From: Geobacter sp. UBA2189
GTDB lineage: Bacteria > Desulfobacterota > Desulfuromonadia > Geobacterales > Pseudopelobacteraceae
DNA: 37,516 nt
Direction: 5' to 3'
Assembly (NCBI GenBank): GCA_002328035.1
Contig: DCVL01000053.1
Location: 1-37,516 of the forward strand
Position 1 is the stretch's first letter, and every line of letters starts with the position of its first letter. Both the position numbers and the translations under genes were made by a program. The notes beneath the pieces were generated by a model. It did not search any database. It had not been told where the DNA came from and saw only the letters and a list, made by a program, of their open reading frames with translations. Shown piece after piece: positions 1-8,118 of this stretch.

Positions 1-136
1 CTAACGTTTATTAGACACCCTAAAATTTTATAAAAAACGACAAAAAAAGCGATTAAACTGACTTGTAATCTTTTAAATTGCTGTTATTGTTATTCTAACA
101 AAAAAATAAAAACGACCTAAATTTCTTTTAAAAACG
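1..136. other. AT-rich non-coding edge with integron-site-like motifs
   Basis: No gene is visible. The stretch is very AT-rich. On the minus strand its last bases read GTCTAATAAACGTTAG, which resembles the opening of an integron attC site (an RYYYAAC-like box followed by a short spacer), but the site would continue beyond the window so it cannot be folded here. At 87-101 there is a 6-bp inverted repeat, TTGTTA and TAACAA around a 3-base centre, containing a GTTAG core-like string. The 9-mer AAAAACGAC occurs at 33-41 and 108-116, with a one-base variant at 130-138. The link to recombination is inference from the neighbouring intI. Confidence 0.4.
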
Positions 137-457
137 TCAATAATGATACCTTGCTTGAAGAAAATCTATCTTGTCATCTCGTACCAGGTAAACAAACCGG
201 TGTTCTTGAGTAAGGCGCCTAGACCACGTTCCAGAGGACAGGTATTTCAGTGGTTCCGGTTTGTATATGCCTCTAAACGGGTCACGCATGATCGCTTCAA
301 TAAGATCAGAGGCTCTCAATGCAACTTTTCGATCAGTTTCAACCCGATGTCGTAGATCTCCACAAAATTCTGGCATAAATACAGCGTCTCGCTGTTTAGT
401 CTTTAATGCCGACTTCAGTACGGAGTGTATCCATGGAAAACAAGCCTGCCAAAACAA
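137..457 (-). CDS. yoeB: YoeB/Txe-family mRNA interferase toxin, orphan, N-terminus probably replaced
   Basis: YoeB toxins are small ribosome-dependent RNases, normally encoded just downstream of a YefM/Phd antitoxin. From about residue 22 the sequence aligns with the family: a DLRHRVETDRK helix, KPEPLK (the glutamate matching catalytic Glu46), WSRRLTQEHR (matching Arg65) and the terminal RYHY that carries the catalytic His and Tyr. The core therefore looks intact. Family members begin about 6 residues before the first conserved strand, but the only ATG here is at 455-457, about 20 residues too early and inside the first codons of the divergent integrase. The intervening codons contain only a CTG and no good ribosome site. 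No antitoxin lies upstream, since intI occupies that side. It is probably the remnant or first gene of an integron cassette, and may be silent. Confidence 0.75.
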   Translation of the reverse strand: MFWQACFPWIHSVLKSALKTKQRDAVFMPEFCGDLRHRVETDRKVALRASDLIEAIMRDPFRGIYKPEPLKYLSSGTWSRRLTQEHRFVYLVRDDKIDFLQARYHY

Positions 458-1407
458 AACTTCTGGATCAAGTTCGCGACCGTATTCGACTTAAGCATTA
501 CAGCCGTAGAACTGAGGATGTGTACCTTGATTGGGCAAAGCGATACATACTTTACCACAACAAAACCCATCCGCAAGATATGGGCAAAAAAGAAATTGAA
601 GATTTTTTAACATACCTTGCCCGTGACCGCAAGGTGTCGGCATCTACACAGAATCAGGCCAAGTCTGCACTTTTGTTTTTGTATAAAGAGGTGTTGGGGA
701 TAACCCTGCCGTGGGTAGGAGAAGTGGAGAAGGCCAAGAAGCCTCAGAAGATGCCGGTGGTGCTGACTGAAAATGAGGTGCAGCTACTGTTGTCACAGCT
801 TTCTGATACGTGGCTTTTGTTGGGTAGATTGTTGTACGGTACTGGCATGCGATTGTTAGAGGGGTTACGTCTGAGGGTGCAGGATGTTGACTTTGGCGCG
901 AATCAGATTTTTATTCGTGATGGGAAAGGTGGAAAGGATCGGGTGACAATGTTGCCGCAGTCGTTGGTTCTGCCATTAAAAGACCATCTGATACGGGTAA
1001 AGCAGTTGTATGAACAGGATATTGCAGATGGCCACGGTGAGGTCTTGCTGGCGGAGAGCCTTGCCAGAAAGTATCCCAATGCAGGGCGAGAATGGATCTG
1101 GCAGTATGTTTTTCCTTCTGTTCGTTTGTCGGTTGATCCCCGTTCCGGCGTCACCCGTCGGCATCATCTGGATGAAAAAGGGCTGCAGCGAGCCATTAAA
1201 CAGGCTGCTGTAGATGCGGGGCTTACAAAAAACGTAACCCCCCATACATTGCGCCATTCCTTTGCCACACATCTGTTGCAGTCCGGTTATGATATCCGCA
1301 CCGTGCAGGAATTGCTGGGGCATAAGGACGTGCAGACCACGATGATCTATACCCATGTGCTGAACAAAGGGGGCAGGGGAGTAACCTCGCCTTTGGATAG
1401 AATCTGA
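433..1407 (+). CDS. intI: Integron integrase IntI (tyrosine recombinase)
   Basis: IntI recombines attC and attI sites to capture and shuffle gene cassettes. The protein has 324 residues, normal for IntI. The N-terminal SAM-like DNA-binding domain covers about 1-95 and the catalytic domain about 105-324. Catalytic residues are visible: Arg140 (in GTGMRLLEGLRL), a Lys near 168 (GKGGKDR), His271 and Arg274 (TPHTLRHSFATHLL), His297 (LLGH) and Tyr306 (TMIYTHV). The segment around 208-230 (ESLARKYPNAGREWIWQYVF) is the extra patch that separates IntI from XerC/XerD, and DPRSG..RRHH follows as in class 1 IntI. The start is the ATG at 433 because GGAG at 422-425 sits 7 bases upstream; an in-frame ATG at 406 lacks a site. 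It diverges from and overlaps yoeB, and ends 4 bases before hrpB. Confidence 0.93.
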   Translation: MENKPAKTKLLDQVRDRIRLKHYSRRTEDVYLDWAKRYILYHNKTHPQDMGKKEIEDFLTYLARDRKVSASTQNQAKSALLFLYKEVLGITLPWVGEVEKAKKPQKMPVVLTENEVQLLLSQLSDTWLLLGRLLYGTGMRLLEGLRLRVQDVDFGANQIFIRDGKGGKDRVTMLPQSLVLPLKDHLIRVKQLYEQDIADGHGEVLLAESLARKYPNAGREWIWQYVFPSVRLSVDPRSGVTRRHHLDEKGLQRAIKQAAVDAGLTKNVTPHTLRHSFATHLLQSGYDIRTVQELLGHKDVQTTMIYTHVLNKGGRGVTSPLDRI

Positions 1408-1411
1408 CGCC

Positions 1412-3811
1412 ATGATTGATCTTCCGATTGATCATATCCTGCCTGATCTGCTTGCCACAATGCAAGCCAACCCCAACACGGTGCTTTCTGCACCTCCCGG
1501 CGCAGGCAAGAGCACCCGTGTGCCGCTTGAGCTACTGAAGATCATTCCCCCTGAAGCTGGCAGAATCATTATGCTGGAGCCGCGCCGGATTGCTGCTGTC
1601 TCGGCAGCCCGTTACATGGCCCAATCACTGGGAGAATCGGTGGGGCAGACCGTGGGGTATGCCATCAGGTTTGAGCGGAAAGTATCAGCAAAAACACGGA
1701 TAGAGGTGGTGACAGAGGGGGTTTTAACCCGTCGTCTGCAGGATGATCCCGAGCTTGCTGGTGTGGCCTGTGTCATCTTTGATGAGTTTCATGAACGTTC
1801 CATCCATGCGGATCTGGGGCTGGCACTCTGTCTTGAAACCCAGGCTGTGCTGCGTCCTGACCTGAAGCTGCTGGTGATGTCCGCCACCCTTGATTGTGGC
1901 TCGCTAGCCCTGTTGCTGGGGGATGCGCCGATTGTTGCCTCTGAAGGTCGGGCTTTTCCGGTACAGATCCGCCACCTTGTTTTATCTGAGCGGTTACCTT
2001 TGCCAAAACGGATGGCATTGGCTATTAAGGCAGCCCTGGCTGAAGAAGAAGGGGATCTGCTGGCCTTCTTGCCTGGCAGTGGTGAGATAAGATCGGTGGA
2101 GCGAGAGCTGCAGGGACTGTCTGATGTCGTGATCTGCCCGTTGTACGGTGATCTGCCCTTTGAACAACAGCAGCGAGCCATTCTGCCCGGGCCGCAGCGG
2201 AGGGTGGTGCTGGCCACCAATATTGCCGAGACCAGTCTGACCATTGATGGCGTGCGGATTGTGGTGGATTGCGGACTTTCTCGCCGTTTGCAGCTTGATC
2301 CAGCCACCGGACTGGAGCGGCTGGTGACAGTGCGGACATCACAGGCTTCTGCCTTGCAGCGTACTGGACGGGCGGGGCGTACAGCGCCAGGTGTTTGTTA
2401 TCGGCTGTATGGCCAGCACAACTATCAGGCTATGACACCGTTTAGTCCGCCAGAGATCCTGACTGCTGATCTTTCTCCTCTGCTGTTGGAGTTGGCTGCC
2501 TGGGGGATTTCTGAATCATCAAAAATGGCCTGGCTTGACCCGCCGCCGGATTCCCATTTGGGTGTAGCGCAGGAGTTGTTGCAGATGTTGGGGGCACTGG
2601 ATCATTCCGGTAAGATTACCCCGTTGGGTCGCCGGATGGTCTGTCTGCCGTTGCATCCCCGTCTGGCACGTCTGCTGCTGGCTGCTGAAGAATATGGGCT
2701 GCTGCCTGCTGCCTGTCGGTTTGCCGCACAGATTTCAAATCGTGCTTCAGCAGTGACAGGCATTGAGCGGACAGAAAGACAGCTGTTACAGTTGATGAAG
2801 GTTCAGAAATTCTCTGCTGACCAGATGGATGATGCAGGTATGGCACCGCTGTATATTCTGGCCTGGCCAGACCGGATAGCCCGGCAGCGTCCCGGTGATG
2901 CAGCTCGTTATCTACTGGCATCGGGTCGCGGAGCCAGGCTTTCAGATGCCAACAGTTTACATCCAGAACTGCTGGTGGCGTTGAAGGTTGATGCAGGGAG
3001 AGCCGAAGAGGGGGTAATTCATCATTTTGTTGAAGTAACAACAGAGCAGATCCATCAGACAGTTCCTGAGCTGATTACAGAAGAACCTGTTGTCCGATGG
3101 AATGAGAGAGATGGCAGGATAGAGGCTGGGCAACAGCAACGTATTGGGGCTGTTGTATTATCAACCCACCATATTTTGATATCAGATGAAGAGGCTGCGC
3201 CAATCTTGTTGGAACAGATTCGTCATCATGGTATTGATCTGTTTTCATCCTCTCTTCTTGTTCGTCAATTACAGGCTAGAGTGGCTCTGGCTGCACGCTA
3301 TATACCTGAAACAGCTTGGCCGGATCTGTCGGATGATGCTCTGCTTGAGCATCTTAATCTCTGGCTGCCTTCACGGCTTTCAGGAATCCGTTCACTGACA
3401 GGGCTTAAAGCTGTTCCAATAGTTGAACTATTACAAGAATTAATCGGATGGAACAATCTGGAATTATTGAATAGAGCTGTGCCATTAAGATTGACGATTC
3501 CAAGCGGAAGGCAGGTTGCTCTGGATTATTATCTGGATAATGAGCCTGTATTGGCTGTTAAATTACAGGAACTTTTCGGGCTGGAAAATACTCCGGCAAT
3601 CTGCCAGGGGAGGCTTCCTGTGTTGGTGCATCTGCTTTCACCGGCCGGACGTCCTGTCGCTGTTACACGTGATCTGAAGAGTTTCTGGAAAAACGGCTAT
3701 TCTTTGGTGCGTAAAGAGTTAAGGGGGAGATATCCTAAACATCCCTGGCCGGATGATCCCTGGAATGCAATGGCTACTCGTCTGACTAAAAAGGCCTTTC
3801 AGAGGATTTAA
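1412..3811 (+). CDS. hrpB: ATP-dependent RNA helicase HrpB
   Basis: HrpB is a DEAH-box-type superfamily 2 helicase; its cellular substrate is not well defined. The 799 residues match the family's usual length of about 800-840. Motifs in order: Walker A APPGAGKST at 27-35, DEFHERS at 124-130, SAT at 157-159, the ATNIAETSLTIDG segment near 268-280, and QRTGRAGR at 316-323. The helicase-associated region and HrpB-specific C-terminus fill the rest, including KSFWKNGYSLVRKELRGRYPKHPWPDDP at the end (a typical HrpB tail). The start lies only 4 bases after the intI stop, with a weak ribosome site, so translation may be coupled. The first half is clearly GC-richer than the last third (see findings). 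Confidence 0.95.
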   Translation: MIDLPIDHILPDLLATMQANPNTVLSAPPGAGKSTRVPLELLKIIPPEAGRIIMLEPRRIAAVSAARYMAQSLGESVGQTVGYAIRFERKVSAKTRIEVVTEGVLTRRLQDDPELAGVACVIFDEFHERSIHADLGLALCLETQAVLRPDLKLLVMSATLDCGSLALLLGDAPIVASEGRAFPVQIRHLVLSERLPLPKRMALAIKAALAEEEGDLLAFLPGSGEIRSVERELQGLSDVVICPLYGDLPFEQQQRAILPGPQRRVVLATNIAETSLTIDGVRIVVDCGLSRRLQLDPATGLERLVTVRTSQASALQRTGRAGRTAPGVCYRLYGQHNYQAMTPFSPPEILTADLSPLLLELAAWGISESSKMAWLDPPPDSHLGVAQELLQMLGALDHSGKITPLGRRMVCLPLHPRLARLLLAAEEYGLLPAACRFAAQISNRASAVTGIERTERQLLQLMKVQKFSADQMDDAGMAPLYILAWPDRIARQRPGDAARYLLASGRGARLSDANSLHPELLVALKVDAGRAEEGVIHHFVEVTTEQIHQTVPELITEEPVVRWNERDGRIEAGQQQRIGAVVLSTHHILISDEEAAPILLEQIRHHGIDLFSSSLLVRQLQARVALAARYIPETAWPDLSDDALLEHLNLWLPSRLSGIRSLTGLKAVPIVELLQELIGWNNLELLNRAVPLRLTIPSGRQVALDYYLDNEPVLAVKLQELFGLENTPAICQGRLPVLVHLLSPAGRPVAVTRDLKSFWKNGYSLVRKELRGRYPKHPWPDDPWNAMATRLTKKAFQRI

Positions 3812-3824
3812 GGAGGTTATTATC

Positions 3825-5330
3825 ATGCTGTTTGAAATGCATTGCCATACCGCAGAAAAATCAAAATGCAGTTCCGTTCCAGTGGTTGAGCTGATCCGTC
3901 GTGTGCATGCCCGTGGTCTACAGGGGATTGTGCTGACGGATCACCATGCTATCTGGTCTGACGATGAACTGACCGTAGTTCGCAATCAGGCCGGTGTGCC
4001 GGGTCATTTCCTGATTTTTGGCGCGCAGGAGGTAACAACAAAAGAACATGGTGACCTGCTGGTCTACGGAGCAACCGAAGCGATACCCAAAAGCACCCCG
4101 CTTGAGCAGATTAGGCAGGATTGGCCAACGGCTGCACTGGTTCTGGCTCATGCCTACCGCAAATGGCGCAGACCTTCTGATGAACAGTTGACAGATCCTC
4201 TGCTTAATGGTGTTGAGATATTCAGTTCAAATCATGGAGTTGCAGAAAACAGCAGGGGGCTTTCTGACTGGCATCGTTTGCGGTTTACAGCCATTGCCGG
4301 AACGGATACCCACGGGGTGCAGTATGCGGCTGCCTATCCTACCATTTTTGACCATCCTGTTAATGATATAATGGAGCTATCTGCTGAAATCCGTGCCGGG
4401 CGCTGCCGTCCGTTTTTTAAGGAGATCCCACGTTCAGGTGCTAATGCACTGGTTACAGAGGTGACATTTGGCACCAAGGAGGGGGATGAGAACAGAGAGA
4501 GGATAATCATACGCACCTTGACGGATGAGCATAAATGGAAAGGAACCGAGCGGGCGGAAAAGATTATGGCTGCAGTTGCCTCAGCGGGCTTCAGTGAAGG
4601 GCGTTACCGTGTGCCGATGCCTATAGAGATCGACCCTGAAAGAATGACTATTATTGAACAGGGTATAAGGGGCAAGGCACTTTATGACAAGCTGCTGGCA
4701 GCAAGTCATGGTGATGCCAGGTGGTATCTTGAGCTGGCCGGACGCTGGTTGGGAAGGCTTCACAAGTCGGCATTATCCGTAACCAATCCTGATGAATTCA
4801 TGCAGCGGGAAGAGGGGAGAGTTCGCAATTATCTTTCCAGATTTGAAAAGATAAACCATCGTCATACTGGTAGGGCAAGGCAGATTGCCGAGGCTATTAT
4901 CGCCGCAGAGAAGGAAAATTTCACTTTCCATGATTCGCTGTTGCAGGGACATGGCGATTTTCATCCAAAAAATGTGATGATTGGTCAGGACAGCCAGGAA
5001 AACCGCGATACGGTCTTTGTTGCAGCGATTGATTTTGGCAGTTCATTGATGTTGCCACCGGCGTTTGATGTTGGCACTTTTCTGGCTCAGTATCGTAATC
5101 AGCTTTTTGGACACAAGGAACTGCTGGATCGGCTTCCCGAATCAATCTTCATGGATGCCTACATGGATGAACAACCGCCAATAGGGGATGATTTCCTCTG
5201 GCAGGTTGAACTGTTTCGCGCAAGGATAAACCTGAGTATCGCAGCGTTTCTTATCCGTGTAGGTATGGGAGAGAGCGAGGATCTCTGGAGGGTTCTGGTT
5301 GAGGCAGAGCAAAGTCTGAGTCAGATATGA
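3825..5330 (+). CDS. PHP-domain phosphoesterase fused to an APH-like kinase domain
   Basis: This 501-residue protein joins two domains. Residues 1-205 form a PHP metallo-phosphoesterase with its metal ligands in place: His6 and His8 (MHCHT), Asp39-His40-His41 (TDHH), Glu69, His109 (LAHAYR), and Asp161/His163 (GTDTHG). Residues about 215-501 form an aminoglycoside-phosphotransferase/choline-kinase-like fold: a short N-lobe, the catalytic loop HGDFHPKN at 376-383 (Asp378, Asn383) and the metal-binding AIDFG at 401-405. Both active sites look intact, so the protein could remove and add phosphate on one small molecule or on related ones. The substrate is unknown. AGGAGG at 3811-3816 overlaps the hrpB stop and gives a strong start at 3825. 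It lies between hrpB and recJ, same strand, 36 bases before recJ. Confidence 0.88.
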   Translation: MLFEMHCHTAEKSKCSSVPVVELIRRVHARGLQGIVLTDHHAIWSDDELTVVRNQAGVPGHFLIFGAQEVTTKEHGDLLVYGATEAIPKSTPLEQIRQDWPTAALVLAHAYRKWRRPSDEQLTDPLLNGVEIFSSNHGVAENSRGLSDWHRLRFTAIAGTDTHGVQYAAAYPTIFDHPVNDIMELSAEIRAGRCRPFFKEIPRSGANALVTEVTFGTKEGDENRERIIIRTLTDEHKWKGTERAEKIMAAVASAGFSEGRYRVPMPIEIDPERMTIIEQGIRGKALYDKLLAASHGDARWYLELAGRWLGRLHKSALSVTNPDEFMQREEGRVRNYLSRFEKINHRHTGRARQIAEAIIAAEKENFTFHDSLLQGHGDFHPKNVMIGQDSQENRDTVFVAAIDFGSSLMLPPAFDVGTFLAQYRNQLFGHKELLDRLPESIFMDAYMDEQPPIGDDFLWQVELFRARINLSIAAFLIRVGMGESEDLWRVLVEAEQSLSQI

Positions 5331-5366
5331 AAATGAGAACAACTTTATCGAAGAGATTTAGCTGAT

Positions 5367-7070
5367 ATGCAGAAGCAATGGATATTGAAACAGGTTGATC
5401 CCTCTCTGGCAGATACTCTATCCTCTTCCTGCGGGATATCTACCGTTGTTGCTACTATTATCTCCAGCCGTAATTTTACCGATCCTGCAGCTGTAAACAG
5501 TTTTCTGTCCCCCTCTTTATCAGGAATGCTGGATCCCTTTTTGATGGCAGATATGGAACCGGCTGTTGAGAGGTTGATTACTGCGAGGAAAAATGCCGAG
5601 AATCTGTCCGTTTATGGCGACTATGATGTAGACGGCATCAGCTCTACCGCTATGCTGGTTTCGGCACTTAAGGCTATGGGTTTCAGGGCTCAGTACCATA
5701 TCCCCAATCGTATGGAAGATGGCTATGGTCTTAACAGGGAGGCACTTGGTTTTATAAAAGAATCTGGTGTTAATCTGGTTATCTCTGTTGATTGTGGCGT
5801 TACGGCTATTGAAGAGGCGCTGTTTTGCCGTGATATCGGCCTTGACCTGATAATAACGGATCATCACCTGCCTCAGGATGGATTGCCTGAGGCGCTTGCC
5901 GTTATAAATCCACGGCGTTCTGACTGCCGCTATCCATTTAAATCTCTGGCCGGAGTAGGGGTTGCATTCAATCTGCTGGTTGCCCTGCGTAATCGTCTGC
6001 GTGAACAGGGGGCGTTTAACGATGATGAACCTGACTTACGGCAATGGCTTGATCTGGTGGCACTGGGAACCATTGCTGATCTTGTTCCTTTGGTTGAGCA
6101 GAATCGTCTGCTTGTTGTTGCAGGTCTCCAGAGGATGGATGATTCATGTCGCACTGGTCTGGCTGCGCTTAAAAAGGTTGCCGGAGTTAAAGGAAAGGTT
6201 GGCAGTGGTCAGGTGGCATTTCAGCTTGCCCCACGTCTGAATGCAGCCGGAAGGCTTGAAAGTGCGGTTCCGGGGGTGGAGCTCCTTTTAACGGATGATC
6301 CTGTTTATGCCGCACTCCTTGCTGATGAACTGGATGCTGCTAATGCTGAACGTCGTCAGGTTGAACGTCAGATCTTTAAAGATGCAGTTTCGATGATTGA
6401 AGGGGGGGACAGTGCCGATAAACGACAGAGCATAGTTCTTTCTTCTCCTGAATGGCATCAGGGCGTAGTAGGGATTGTGGCCTCCAGGCTGGTTGAACGG
6501 TACTACAGACCCGCAATACTGGTTGCACTGATAGATGATTCTACCGGCAAGGGCTCAGGTCGCAGTATTAATGGAATCCATCTGTTGGAACTGTTAGACG
6601 AATGTTCTGAATACCTTGAGAGGTATGGTGGTCATAGCGCCGCTGCAGGTCTGACTATTAAATCTGAAGCTCTGCCGGCATTCTCTGAGGCATTTGAACA
6701 TGCTGTAAAACTTAAGTTGGGGGATAAAGAGCCGATCCCTCAACTGCTGATTGATGCGGAGCTTCAGCCAAAGGATCTTACGCTTAATCTGGCAAATGAA
6801 ATACAGGGTATGGAACCTTTCGGGATGGGCAACCAGACTCCTCTCTTTCTGATTAAAGGGATGAAAGCAGTTGAAAGACGTTGTTTCGGAGAAGGTAATC
6901 TGTTATTGCGGCTGGAGCGTGATGGACTTAAGTTTAAGGCAATCGGTTGGGGAATGGCAGAGGTTGGTCTTTCCCCTGTTATGGATCTGGCCTGTGCTAT
7001 AAAGACTGAGACCTGGAACGGATCTGAGCAGTTAAGGCTTGAGATTAAGGATCTTCGAGCCGCAGTTTAA
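5367..7070 (+). CDS. recJ: Single-stranded-DNA-specific exonuclease RecJ
   Basis: RecJ degrades single-stranded DNA 5' to 3' in RecF-pathway recombination and in mismatch and base-excision repair. The 567 residues fit the family (E. coli 577). DHH-superfamily motifs are complete: YGDYDVDG at 83-90, VDCG at 141-144, TDHH at 164-167, and LAGVGVAF after the NPRRSDCRYP segment. The DHHA1 domain carries GSGRSINGIHL and YGGHSAAAG, followed by an OB-like C-terminal domain. The ribosome site is weak (GAAGAGAT upstream). It is co-directional with the preceding PHP-kinase gene. Confidence 0.96.
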   Translation: MQKQWILKQVDPSLADTLSSSCGISTVVATIISSRNFTDPAAVNSFLSPSLSGMLDPFLMADMEPAVERLITARKNAENLSVYGDYDVDGISSTAMLVSALKAMGFRAQYHIPNRMEDGYGLNREALGFIKESGVNLVISVDCGVTAIEEALFCRDIGLDLIITDHHLPQDGLPEALAVINPRRSDCRYPFKSLAGVGVAFNLLVALRNRLREQGAFNDDEPDLRQWLDLVALGTIADLVPLVEQNRLLVVAGLQRMDDSCRTGLAALKKVAGVKGKVGSGQVAFQLAPRLNAAGRLESAVPGVELLLTDDPVYAALLADELDAANAERRQVERQIFKDAVSMIEGGDSADKRQSIVLSSPEWHQGVVGIVASRLVERYYRPAILVALIDDSTGKGSGRSINGIHLLELLDECSEYLERYGGHSAAAGLTIKSEALPAFSEAFEHAVKLKLGDKEPIPQLLIDAELQPKDLTLNLANEIQGMEPFGMGNQTPLFLIKGMKAVERRCFGEGNLLLRLERDGLKFKAIGWGMAEVGLSPVMDLACAIKTETWNGSEQLRLEIKDLRAAV

Positions 7071-7119
7071 AAACATTCAGAATTTTTAAAATTGTTTTAT
7101 TTGAGGTGGTTATAGCACT

Positions 7120-7851
7120 ATGAAGAAAGCGTTTGTCGTAGTACCCACTTATAATGAACGGGACAATCTCCAACTTCTGGCAGAAATGGTACTTGCTCAG
7201 GATCCGTCGCTACATCTTTTGGTTGTTGATGATAATTCACCGGATGGAACTGGTAAACTTGCCGATGAATTGGCTGAGGCAAACAAACGGATAAATGTTC
7301 TGCATCGCCCTGCAAAGATGGGGCTAGGCTCTGCATATCGCGATGGTTTCAGGCATTCGATGGAGATGGGGGCAGATGTCCTTATAGAGATGGATGCTGA
7401 TTTTTCTCATGATCCGGCCGTGTTGCCAGAATTTCTGAAACAGATAGAAAGTTACGATCTGGTAATAGGATCCCGCTATCTTAACGGCATAAGCGTAGTA
7501 AACTGGCCAATTAGAAGGCTGATGCTAAGCTATGGGGCTAACTGGTATACCCGCCTTATTACCGGACTTACCCTTATGGACTGCACAAGTGGATTCAAAT
7601 GTTTCCGGCGCAGCCTTATTGAGAGGATTGAGCTTGACAAGGTTAGATCAGATGGCTATTCCTTTCAGATTGAGATGAATTTCAGGTCTGCACAAATTGG
7701 TGCTTGTATAAAAGAAATCCCTATCATCTTTATAGACAGGCGGGTTGGACAGTCCAAAATGTCGAAACGGATTGTAAGGGAAGCGGTTCTTATGGTCTGG
7801 AAGCTTAAGCTGGAGAGTCTGTTTTGGAGAAATACAAAAAATGGCAACTGA
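7120..7851 (+). CDS. Family 2 glycosyltransferase, polyprenol-phosphate mannosyltransferase-like
   Basis: A cytoplasmic-face GT-A glycosyltransferase of the Dpm1/polyprenol monophosphomannose synthase type, which moves a sugar from a nucleotide sugar to a polyprenyl phosphate carrier. Seen in 243 residues: the opening strand VVVPTYNERDN, DDNSPDGT at 37-44, the DXD-bearing MDADFSHDP at 91-99, GSRYLNG near 157, and the DCTSGFKCFRR and DGYSFQIEMN segments typical of this subfamily. There is no C-terminal membrane region, unlike the longer bacterial forms. GAGGTGG at about 7102 is the ribosome site. The acceptor and sugar cannot be told from the sequence. Its 3' end overlaps the next small ORF by 11 bases. 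Confidence 0.92.
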   Translation: MKKAFVVVPTYNERDNLQLLAEMVLAQDPSLHLLVVDDNSPDGTGKLADELAEANKRINVLHRPAKMGLGSAYRDGFRHSMEMGADVLIEMDADFSHDPAVLPEFLKQIESYDLVIGSRYLNGISVVNWPIRRLMLSYGANWYTRLITGLTLMDCTSGFKCFRRSLIERIELDKVRSDGYSFQIEMNFRSAQIGACIKEIPIIFIDRRVGQSKMSKRIVREAVLMVWKLKLESLFWRNTKNGN

Positions 7852-8026
7852 ATTGTGGCCTTTGATTGCCATTATCTCTTTCTGGAGCTGGGTTGTAACC
7901 AGTTTGCTCTTTATCTTCAGGGCATTTTCTGCGTTTGGGCTTTTCTGCTCACGTTCCGCCTTGATATGGGGGTCTGCTTCGGTAATAACGGCATTTTTAT
8001 GGATTGCAGCGTTAAAAAACGCCTGA
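7841..8026 (+). CDS. Small two-helix membrane protein, unknown
   Basis: A 61-residue ORF that starts inside the end of the glycosyltransferase gene (11-base overlap), preceded by GGAG with 11 bases of spacing. It consists almost entirely of two hydrophobic helices, about residues 5-28 and 40-58, with a short arginine-bearing turn between them, so it is a plausible inner-membrane microprotein. A competing frame at 7855-8112 gives an 85-residue product rich in scattered Cys and Tyr without clear helices, and is less convincing. I do not recognise a family. Its position between a lipid-linked glycosyltransferase and ftsE suggests an envelope role, as inference only. Confidence 0.5.
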   Translation: MATELWPLIAIISFWSWVVTSLLFIFRAFSAFGLFCSRSALIWGSASVITAFLWIAALKNA

Positions 8027-8118
8027 CTACTGCTTGGCCTTCCTGTTTTGGGTTTTACCGTGCAATCCCCTGTGCTATTGAAGGCTGTTCATATCAACTG
8101 ATTAATCGGTGACTAAAG

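Noticed and set aside
1789..2307. 172-residue minus-strand frame inside hrpB
   Set aside because: It is antisense to conserved helicase motifs and its Arg/Ser-rich composition is typical of an opposite-strand shadow.
7855..8112. 85-residue frame in the gap before ftsE
   Set aside because: No clear helices or ribosome site; the overlapping 61-residue frame is more protein-like.
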